This document shows positions 40,601 to 53,200 of a stretch of 64,000 nt of DNA, in pieces (the stretch's first letter is position 1; each line of letters starts with the position of its first letter). This DNA comes from Glandiceps talaboti. Taxonomy: Eukaryota; Hemichordata; Enteropneusta; Spengelidae. Location of the stretch: the NCBI RefSeq assembly GCF_964340395.1, contig NC_135553.1, positions 18,279,501 through 18,343,500 on the forward strand. Direction: 5' to 3'. Position numbers and translations under genes: made by a program. The notes beneath the pieces are model-generated. The model saw only the letters and a program-made list of their open reading frames with translations. It did not search any database and was not told the DNA's origin.

Positions 40601-43449
40601 TGGCAATTTTGGAGAATCTTCAGCCAGACCAACTTCATCCAAGACAACAACAGAAACAAAACGGTTGAGATCTTTGCCTTCTTGAAAACGACTACATTGT
40701 CTGAATGTACCAACGATACCTTCTGGTGTGGACAATGGACTGCATTGGTAGGATACCATGTGTACCTTAGACATAATATAAAACATTTCATAAATAAAAT
40801 CATGTAACATTCCTTAAATCTTAAATCATTATCTCTGACCCTCATTGAACTCATCAATGAATATAGTGCAGAATATCAATTTCTATGTAACAAAAATATT
40901 CATTTGTTCTCAGAAGTATAATAAATATAGTATTATTATACTTAATCCCTTACCAAATTTTGTGTCTGGTTTCTTTTCGGTTTGTGCCCGGTCACAATTT
41001 ACACTGTCCGGTAACTGCCCGGTTTACCATTGACTTAGTTTTAAAAAAATATTATTTTTCTGTCTGGAACTCACATTTGAAAAAACACAGATTAAAGTGG
41101 CACAAGCTGAGTTTATAAGTCTTTTACTCAAGTGAAAATACTTATAAACAAAACCACATTCCAGTATATTGTTAAATGTCAATGTAAGTCTTCTATAACA
41201 TTGCGATTGTCTTCTGACATCGTTAGAACAGTTGATTGCATAGTAGGGGTTTCCTGAACATTTTTTGATACGTATCATAAATTACATCATCGGATCATTT
41301 ATGAGTTATATCTTAATACCAGGTTTGAGTTCAGTCAATTGTAAGTGGTGGCAAGTATGCTACAGTAAGTACAATACTGCGAGTACCTTTTAAATATGAT
41401 ACAAAAACTACGTCAAAATATGTATACACTCAGCTTGTGCCCCTTTAATAACACTACACTTAGTCTTATGTAAATTACAATACCAGGTCTAATTTGCATA
41501 TTACCTGTTTAAATGTCCTAAATAGCTCAGAAGGTGCAGCTTCTCCCTGCATTGCATCAGCTACAATAGTCTTAGCCAAGGATTTAGAACTTCCAGGTTT
41601 ACCAACCAAAAACAGAGGTATTCTCAGTTCTATACACACCACCATCATGAAGACATTCTCTTTCAAAGCAGCATTTCGGGCTATATTTGGTCCGAGTTCT
41701 AGCTGATCAAGAAAAACATCCTGGCACCTAGGAAATAAAACGCAATTGCCACTTTGTAAATAAACATTAAATTTGCTAAATGCTTATAGCTAGGTTAACA
41801 GTAGTTGTATGTGCTATTACAGTGTGAGTACATGGCTGGAAATGAAAGTACATGAGTACTTATGAAGCATAACATACAACTTTGCACAGTATGTACCATA
41901 CTAGGCTTGTATAACCCATAACACTGAAGTAAAGCATTTTCTGTATGCACCACAATCGTTTATAGCATCTATATCAAGTACAAAAGTATACTGTTTCATT
42001 TGCTAATTAACCACACTAGAAAGGCTGCATGCTAGGCTTGTAAATAAACCAATTGAAACAGTATATTTTTACACTTGATATGAATGTTATAAATGAGTGT
42101 AACACATAGAGAAAGTGCTTTACTTCAGTGTTACTCGTTGCAGTAAGACCTGGATCTGTGCTTGGAAGGTTGCCAAACAAAAACAAGGATGACAGTAACT
42201 CTGATACACAAGTCCCTGAAAACAACTTTGGCAATATGATTTAAAGTCAGCAAAACTGCCTTATGGTCTAGTAGCTAGACACAAGTACCATACAGTCATG
42301 CTCATCCTTGAATACATTTCCAACATTAGACACTTCATCAGCTCATGGGCTCTTAAGCCTCACAGAGCTGAATGATATAAATGATATAATGAGAATTAGG
42401 TATAGATATCCACATTAACTGAATAGGCTTTTATAACTGGATACAAAGTTATTATTATTATTACCATGATGGTCTGAACATAAGTTAGTAAATATGAACT
42501 CTTGTAGTACTAACAAACAATCAGAAATTCTAAAAAAAAGTAAGAACAACATTTCAATGCTGTCATAATATTACCTGGTAATCTCATCTACTATCTGGGC
42601 AGCACCACCAGGAACTTGACAGGGATCAACAAAGTAGTCTTCTATGTATTCTCTGTACTCTTCTCTTTTGTCTTGTAGACAAGCATGATAGCACACACCA
42701 AGGGAGAGGATCAAAGCTAGGGTGAAGAGATCCACTGCCTGTTTTCAAATGTCAAAATAAGAAAATGTTAGGTTTATCTGATCTAGCCTTGAATGAAAAT
42801 GTTTACATGGATATGTTGATAGATTTAAATACTAGAACTTGTTTTCAACATTGTCTTTACATTTGTTACAAAAGTGACAGACATTGTTGAAGTTATACTA
42901 AAACTTAGAGATGATATCAGCAATACACACAAAGGTGCATACATGTACACTTGGTAGTTGCCTTGTCTCGAAATACATGTACACCTGCTGACATCAGACC
43001 GTGGACAAACGGAACCTGTTCCAAACAGGGAAAGTAAACAACTGAATTGGATTAATGACACTTGGCTCAGCATGTTGGAAGTACAGAGACTTGTATTACA
43101 TTTCATGGTTTGTTAAGAACAGTTTTATGGTCTCTTTGTGTGTACATGAAATGCCAGGGGAACTTCGAATTAGTTTGTGAACCGTGGACTATTAATATGT
43201 GAAGAGGCCATACAACTGTTCTTATCAAATGATGAAATGTAATACAAGTCTCTGTACTTCCAACATGCTGTGTCAATAATCCAATTCAGTTGTTTACTTT
43301 CCATGTTTGTAACAGGTTCCATTCACCAATGCTTAGATGTTGGCAGTTGTATCTAGTATTATGGTATATGACAATGCTGTATATTATCAATTTGATAGGT
43401 AGAAGTAGATAGATAGACAGACTGATTGATTGATTGAATAATTAACTGG

Positions 43450-43503
<54 letters not shown>

Positions 43504-45200
43504 AATTGACTGACTGAATTTTCTTACCATATCAGTATCTTCTCCATTATCTCTTCTGGCTTTATCACCCATTAGGTTAGCTATCATTTCATGGTTGTAG
43601 AACCAGACCAACACATTCATGGCTCTTTCCACATCACGTAAACTGACAAAACTGCACTCACTCTGTGAACACATTTATAATCAGATGCATAATATCTCTT
43701 AAACTTCAATTTCAAAGATGACAATGTTTATTCTATTTAAAGTCTGAATGCAATTAAACTGACAGTAGAATAATTTGACATTTTTACATGTTATAGAATA
43801 TTAATTAAAAAGTTTGAAGAATGGTAAACTGTGCAGTGATTGTTTTACAGTAAAAATAATGTCATGATTTGTGTTAACAGTATCCACACATTTTGCATTC
43901 CTAACTTTTTTGTGACAAAGCTTGTTAAAACAAAGGTACTGGGTTCTTGCTCGAGTGAGGGCGCTAAGGCAGATAAGTACGGTATATAGCTAGTACCATT
44001 AGTTGGGGAAAGAAAACAGACGTGCATGAAGGTCAAGAAGACAAAGAATTGCTTATCTTTTTGTTTTAAATGTTTATAAAAAATGTTTAGGGTTGGAAGC
44101 TAAACTAGGGATCAGTCAGGTAATTGAAAACACACACAGTCAATTTTTTTTATTTCGCATTATACATTGTGTTATCTTAAAAGTGCAAAAAAAAAGAACA
44201 TGTTCCTGATATCATGTTTATTATGCAGTTTTAAAGTCCTTGGGGTAAATCAATATAATATACAAATGCTTGTGCAAATTTTAAATGCATCACAAGTGAA
44301 TACTTTATTCAATATACAGGATGTGATAAATCATAACAACATTGCAGTAACTAATTTAGACTGTAAGATATGTCGGGTTATTCCGCCCTCATCGTCCTCC
44401 TCTCGAGAGGGGTTGACCAATGTGTGAGGGCGCCCCGTCATGGCGTACCTTACAGACTATAACTAATGATAAACAGATGTTTTGGACTAATTACTCTTTT
44501 TTTCAATGTTTATATGGCTATCTTAACAATAAACAAATTTGTATGCAAAATCTATGAAAAGTAAATTTACATAATTATTAAATAAAACAAATATGTAAAA
44601 TTTATATCTAGTTTCATACATACCTCTGTTTCTCTCATGAATCTCTGAGAAGCTGCCAGGACACTGCTAATGACTTCGTCTCGTCCTCTTGGTATCTCTC
44701 CTAAGTGGACCTTCAATATATAACAATGACGTCGCTATACATTTTAAGCTATGAAGTATATTTACATCAAAAGCTGCTGAATAGTGTGATTTAATAGACC
44801 AAAAAAAAAATTGTTTCTGCTCAGGACATTTTCTCTAAAGTGGTGTGATGACACAATTTTTTTTTTATTCTCAACAAATCTGTCACTCAATCTACTACTT
44901 ATGGCAGTTACTGTTCTTTTTATTCACTACTTTAGAGCAAGTGTGTATGTGGGGCAGATGTCATTTGCTTGTTCATGATTGGCTCTGCAGTTGTCTTCAC
45001 TGAAGTAGGGAGGGTTATTTTTGTGTTTCCCACCGGATCTGCAGACTACATGGGCTGGACGAATTTCCTTCGCCTCATTGTCGTTTGTTTTTGATTTTGT
45101 TGTTCTGGGCGTGATCGCCACCTTCCTCCTTACGATCACTCCTAAAAAAAAGACTGAAGCGAGGGTATTTATTATGCGCATGCTGACCAGAAACAATTTT

Positions 45201-45231
<31 letters not shown>

Positions 45232-45586
45232 GGCTTTAAATATAGTTCTATGTCAATCAAGCAAAAAAAAAGTCTGAGTACATGATGGAGGCAAATACTG
45301 ATGTGTGTGTGAATGACTTTGTTTGTTTAGCATCAATTTCCATCAATATCACTACAATATGTGTATTAAAACCCTTTCAATGGCAGAATAGTAAAACACA
45401 AAATGTACTGCAAAAGAACTAACATCAAACAAAGGTGATCTTACAGAATATACATGTAGTGTAAACTTTTTTTATGATTTATGGATCAAAAAAGGTTTAA
45501 AGGTGCCAGTCTCTGACAGAATTAGGTTTGTGTACAATTCTTACTGAAAAGACAGACAGACAGGCAGTGAAACAGAGAGTGAGACA

Positions 45587-45617
<31 letters not shown>

Positions 45618-45626
45618 TAGATAGAT

Positions 45627-45697
<71 letters not shown>

Positions 45698-46412
45698 CAA
45701 TAACAAAGACAGTGAAACAGACAGAGACACAGGCATTGAGACAGGCATTGAGACAGAGAGACTGATGACAAAAAAAGCATTACCTTACATTCAGAGAAAG
45801 CAACACCATGAATAGTAATCTCTCTCATAAAGTGAACAAATATTAAAGTCAGTTACTCACATATCTTGCCACAATTTGTTTGATGTAGAGTTCTTCCACT
45901 TCACTGCTAAGTTGACCAAAGTCCCAAACTAATGGTAACATGCTTGGTGGTAAGGCTTGTACTCGGTAGACAAGCTGTCTCAGAGGTATACGACCTATGG
46001 AAGATAGACATTTTATCATTTTATATGGCATACATAACTGATGCATATTAAGTAAATGCACCCAAACTAATGGTAACATACTCAGTGGTAAGCTCGAACA
46101 TGGAAGACAAATTATCTTAGAGGTACAAGACACAAAAAAGTGTCACTGGTGATTTTGGTTGGTTATTTGGTAGATCTTTGAAACAGTTGCAGTTACTTTG
46201 ACAGCAGTGTTTTCCTGGAGACCAGCAAAATATAAACTCCATCAATTTCATCTCTATATTCAAAACTTTTCAAAATATCTTCTTCAACAGCAACCACTCA
46301 TGCCTGTCTGTCTGTCTGTATGTTGGTGTCACTGTCTATCTGTCTATTGTCTATTGTCTGTTTCACTGCCTGCCTGCCTGCCTGCCTGTCTGTCTGCCAG
46401 TCTCATTGTCCA

Positions 46413-46454
<42 letters not shown>

Positions 46455-49400
46455 GCCTGTCTGTCTGATTCACTGCCTGTTTGTCTTGTTTACACTAGCA
46501 AACACTTATATATAATCCCATGAAATCAATGTTAGTTTTACGTCATAATGCTCCGAGTATGATTCCGAGGACTAATACAAATTCGAGCCGGTAGGCGAGA
46601 ATTTGTAGTTCGCGGAATCATACGAGGAGCATTATGACGTAAAACTAACATTGATTTCATGGAATTATATATTTATCACATAACTAAGTATTTCCCCATA
46701 TTTTTCTAAAATTTTAAATCGTATTTTACGAATACTGTATCATTTCATCGCACTATATTCTTCATCGCGTATTAAAAATTGGCGCCCAACAGCTATGCAA
46801 ATTACATAATCGTGTGACCTGTCGCGAGGTCAAGCTTACCATTGTATCGGTCGCGGTCATAGTGTTCTGTGGTTTCTCAACCAAAATTATCGGTTATAAC
46901 CTTGCGATGTACATGTAATATCGAATTTAGTTTAAAACGTAAGTAGAATTTGTCTGCATACGACTTTTGTGTCGTCATTTTAATAATATTTTCTCGGGTT
47001 GTGTAAGTTCGGAGATCTGAGCTCGACGGAAAATCGGAAGTAAGCTTAAGCTTGCCGGCTGCTAGTGCTACATCGATAATCTACGTGATTTTTAAATAGA
47101 ATAAAATGTATCAAATAAAAATAAAAGTACCTCAACATATCAAACTCTTGCCATCCAACTTGGATACGTGTAACGTAATGTATGCATTTACGTTTTGAAA
47201 GCACATAATTATTACGATAAACTTGATCGTAGCGTACGATTGGCACGAACATTCGATTCAAACAGTACGGAGAGAAAATAGTTCGGTAGAACAGGGGTGA
47301 TATGCTCTGAAATCACCCCTGTTTGACGTCACACAGTAGAAGATATGCACGTATTTATGTGATAATTAATATAATTATCTGACAGAAGATATTACAAATT
47401 AGTTGACTGCAATTTTCATTCCACATATAATGTCCTTCAATAATTCAAGGAAAGAGTTCAAAGTAACACGTCTGATTTCACTAAAAATATATTGATATCC
47501 ATCAATTACCAAGTTTATCGTCTGTCTCTTCGGCTCTGATGTGGTATCCCAAACCAGCTGATTCCAACTTGTCAATCATTTCAAGTGTATGCCTGCAATA
47601 ATCACAAGTAGATTTCAAAGGATCCAAAACTATTCATCACGGAATATATATCACATCCTGTCTTTGAATAAGTTGATGTTATGAATATAAAGTAAGGAAA
47701 GCAGCAGCTTGTCAAATTTTTTGGGGGATTTGAAACAGACTACAACACGACCCAATTTTTACAAGTTAACAAAAACATGTATTCAGATTCTCCCAGGAAA
47801 ATGACACACAAACGTTAGTCAGCACTTACACTTTTGGTTTCACATCGTGAACAATCGCTCTAAGTGCAAAGGAGTGCAAACGTAACAAGTAAAACAGTCC
47901 TGATCGATAAGTACAATCCGACATTTTGAATTAACATTCTTTTACAAAGGATAAAGGCAACATATAAGAGGGTGCAAAATCTGACAAATATCTGTGTAGT
48001 AACTGGAAAAGAACGATACACCGCAAGTTCTAATAAATGGTCAAGTGCAACCTAGTGCAACTGTGTCTTTATTTCATACAAAATTATGTATACTAGTACT
48101 TTAAAATCCACACAAAAAAAACAAGATTACGAATACTTAAAATTCACACACACACACACAAAAAAAACAAACAAAAAAAAAAAATTTCTGAATCACTTTC
48201 AACATGCTTACCTCCTATACGGGTTACAAGCTGCAACAATTTTCAATGAGTTGTCTCCATTACTCAATGGTTTGCCATTCATTCTTCTATCACACATAAT
48301 TTCCTTGATCAGACCAATGGCTTCTGTTGTATTTGCTTCATCAAAGAAGAGTACAGTATCAACTTTATGTTGTGTTCTGTTGATGACAGCCAGTTTTTCA
48401 GCTTCTCCAACTTTCTTTATGATATCAAGAGCTGTGGTGCCACCATGAACCTAACAGAGTGGATAAAACAGAACATTGTTATTATCATTCTTTCAATGAC
48501 GAATCGATCATTATTTGAATATATTTACCATAATCTTTTATAGTGTGTGCATTTTGTTGAAATGTAAACTGCCACTAAGGTCTGGAATAGCATTTCTGAC
48601 ACCATCAGGAATACAACATAGAGAAGGCCAGTACAATATAGTTACTTTGGAACGGTAAATTGGAAACGATTGCGACATTTCAATCCGTATACCATGAACA
48701 TTATATTCTTCAACATAGAGAAGCCATTTTACACAAGGCATGCTTTATTACCTTACAACATGCTATGGAAAGTATGGTATAGTAAATACGATGACAAAAT
48801 GTCACAAAATGCAGCATTTTTAAACAGTTATACACAGATCATCTTCAGTTCAATGAATAATCAATCTTGTTATCTATATTTTTCTGCATCTCAACTTTCA
48901 TCACTCTGTCTCATACCTGTTCTTGTCTTTTTCAGCTTGTAATGAATGTGTTTCCTTTTACAACTTATTTTACTGAGCATTTTGTGAACTTCCCAAGCAA
49001 ATGCTTTCCCTGTTTTCCCATCTTATTGTATAATTTTGCCTATGTATTTGTATCTGATTATTATGCCTTCTAAAAATCTGAAAATTTAAATTTGCCTTTT
49101 TAGTTTGCTAAAATTTTGCAAAGAGATTAAATACTTAATATGTAATGAATAAATCTTATTGGTTAGTTCTGATTCATACAGTGTCCTTCCCCATATGGAA
49201 ATCTGAAACTTCAATTCTCGGTATCTGAAATAGGATATTACTGCCTAGGTGCATCATAAAAACAATGAATATTTGTCAGTGATTTCTTGTCGACCTTATC
49301 ACCACAACTTCCACTCCATGTGCTTCACGTGCATTAGTATAGGTATGCATGAGAAATAAATCAACCTTCTTGTTTTATTTTGACCCTCTAGTATGAGGTA

Positions 49401-50168
49401 AAATGTTATTACGGGTACGGGAATAAGTCAACCATCTTGTTCTATTTTGACTCTTCATCAATAGGTAAAATACTACTGAAGGTACCATGATTTAACTTAT
49501 TATAATACTTTTAAAGTAAAGTATTAAAAGTAGACTCCACACAATGACAGAAGATACCTTCATTAGTATCATATTTTTAGGTCCATCTACAGCCACTGGG
49601 CCAGCCTGCAAATCACACATAAATTTGATAAGTCTGGTTTTACCACATCCTGTCTCTCCCATGATAATCACAGGAATACCACATCTGTAATTTTGCAATA
49701 AAAACATGAAAGAAAAAAAAATAGTTAAGACCTAGCCTTACAATTTTTTTCCATTTTTAATGTAAATATATGCACTTTTATAATTGAGTAACAATTTCAT
49801 CATCCATATATAATATAAAAATATATGAAAAAAGTATGAACAAAAATACCAATAATCCAATAAATAAAGAAAATACTGCCAATGGCAATGGGCACGACTG
49901 AAATTCAATATCTGACACACACATGCAGTGAGAAAAACATACTTCAAATATGAAACCACCCCCCCCCCCTACAGGATAATGGAACATCCCATGGACTTTA
50001 GCCAAGTGATTATTTAATATTATATAACCATAAACTCAAAGACTTTCACTGTAAAAGTATTACTATTTTGATAGAAAATCTCTCTTTTGGACGTAATTTG
50101 CTTGACACCCAAAGTGATGTCTCCACCAATCTCAAGGCAATTGGTCATGACAAGCAAATTTTACTTTT

Positions 50169-50264
<96 letters not shown>

Positions 50265-53200
50265 CACCACGCCATTAGCACTACTTGAGGTTCAGTTGTG
50301 CTAAAAATAAACGTGAAATAACAAAATTGAGAACTCTGTTGAACTACTTCTTTGGACTTGAAAATATCATTTTAGTTTTTCATATTTCAAGAAATGTCCC
50401 TTTAAGTAGCATTGGCATTAACAGCAACTAAATCTATTAAGGGTGACAACAATAATTGCAGCTTACCTGAACCTCATCAGAATGGCAAGTATCTTCTTGA
50501 CATTATCTGTCGTGAGTTCATAAGTTGAATCAGGATCGTGTATCCAATCTATACCCATTACTCGACACAGTTGTTCTAACTTTGCAACCCTGCAAAGACA
50601 GTAAATTGTGTCACAGCTGTTCTATAACTTTGCTACCCTTCAAACAAAGTTGTGAAAATATCTGAAAAGTAAACTTTCTAATGGCTGTATCTTGGGATAT
50701 TATAAAAGTAGTTTTAATCTTGGTATCACATGTGTAATATTCAGTGGAATTAGCAATTCTCAGTACCTGCAATCACTTTTTGCCTCATGGTAGTGGGTCA
50801 AAATAGAACATGGAGGTTGACTTATTCTCACGCATGCCTATAGTAATGCATGTGAAGCAGAAGTTATGGCATCACCCAAGAAATCGAATTTCGTTATTTT
50901 TATGATGTGCCTTGGCAGTAATATTCTATTTCAGGAACCGAGAATTGCTAATTTCAAAAGTGGATCTCACGTATAAATAGTACATCTATAAATGCTTGTA
51001 GAACTACCTGTCCATATCATCAAAACTTGCACTCAGGTTTACTTTCTGTAGTTCCAGCCCTGTCCTCAGTTCTGTTGTCATCAGATTTTGTTCTATAACA
51101 GTGTGGGTGACATGATCAATGAGAGAGCCATTGTCATCAATGTGGAAGCCAAGGAATGTCATAGAGACATGGTCATGGTTGAAGAATATGTAAGGATGTG
51201 GACTGTGAACAAAAAGAAAAGAAACACCAGTGAGTTTTTGTAAATGTTACATCAAAATATCAACATTTCAGCATTGCTATTAGGGTGACTCTATATTTAT
51301 TATGTTTCTCATTACTTTTTCATAACAACTATGGGTCGGTCGGTTGATTTTATAAAAAAAAGTAAAAAAAAATCATCTTCTTCATGTTTGTCTCTCCTTT
51401 TGATCCTCTCTATCTTCTTTTTATTGGATTCCTGGTAACAAACCCTTTCCATCTTCTCTACACAATTGGCATATTCTTAGGCCCCTACCTGAATAACTTC
51501 CGGCATGAAAGAAATGTTTGTTTACAAAAGTCAATACAGTAATCTAAAATTCCGTTTGGTGAAAATTTATTCTTTGTAAAATTCTTTTAAAAATTAGGAA
51601 TTATTAACAGTACCTGTTTTCCCATGTCCTTCTCAACTGGAAAGGGGCCAAGTCATTCTCCCCTGTATCTCTCTTCACGGGGTGGGATGAACTCTCATCT
51701 GACAGTTGTAGAGATGGTGTTGCAAAGTCCTATCAAAACCAAAAACAGCATGTATAATGACAATATAGTCTTGCTACTAGTACTTAGACAGAGCTCACAA
51801 TCCTACAAAAGAAGCTTAAAAAAATATCAAATTTGAAAAAACCCTCAAAATACTTCAAAAGTAGTGGTGTACAGAGAGAAATTCCCAATTATTAGATATA
51901 AGATGTTCTTGACCATAGTAGTTCAAAAGTGATGCTCATGTACAGACAGAAATTCCCTAATTTAGACTTACTTGACCGTGCAAAATAACATTCAAACTTT
52001 GACAAGTAGTTTTCAAGAACAATGCAAAAATATCAATTCCGACAAAAATGTATGGTAAGCAGAAAAAATGTAAGCAGATGTCTCCATAACAATAACACAC
52101 AATCAGTTACATGACTCACCACTGCTTGTTATTACATGAGTAACACTGAAGTAAAACACTTTCTGCATGTGCTACACCCTTTTATAATATTCATAGCAAG
52201 TGTACAGTATACTGTTTCAATTGGTTTATTTACAAGCCTAGCATGTGGCCTTTCTAATGTGGTCAATTAGCAAATGAAACAGTATACTTTTACACTTGAT
52301 ATGGATGCTATAAACGATTGTGGTACATACAGAAAACGCTTTACTTTAATGTTATGGGTTGTACTTGATATGGATGCTATAAATGATTGTGGTACATACA
52401 GAAAACGCTTTACTTTAATGTTATGGGTTGCAAGAAATGCATAGTCCAAATATTGCATTAGATGATCTGTTTTTACTACTAATACCCACCTTTGACATCT
52501 GCATCATAAACCGTACTACAAAATTCAGGAAGCCATTCAAACTAGCATCTTCAAGATGTCTTTGCTTACAAAATACTGAATTTTCACAGGCTTGTAATTG
52601 CTGATTCAGAAAGCATACAAAATGTCGTAATTCAGCCCACGAAGGATCCTGCACTCCACAATGTCTACAGACAATCCAAAAGTCAACTCATGAAAAACTT
52701 GAAATATAAATAAATCTTTTTTTCAAAAACAGTTGATAAAAATATGACCTGTGTTATGTTTTCGCTATTAAACATCAGACTGCACTTCTGACACTAATTA
52801 ACGTTTCATCAGAAGGATATATACATTATATTGACTGAGGTTCATATGATTGTATTGGGTGGCCCCAATGATGGTAGCTTCATTTCCACATTTTGCAAAA
52901 TATAACTTTCTCAGATATTGAGGTTTCCTTAGGAGTGACTTAAGGGGCCTTGTCATTAAGAGTTGAGTATGCAGTGAGACCCCTTAGGTTATAAGTATTT
53001 TCCAGTAAAAATTGGAGAATAACATAATCATATCTTCTTACCATAATTTATATAAAATTGAGAGAAAAAATAGCGTTTTGGAAAATTTAACTCATATTTC
53101 AATCACTGCAGAATCAATATATGACTTAGAGACGAGTTATCATGGCATAGAACAACCAGGTTATAAAACCCATATTTTTAGTTTCAACACATTCAACATT

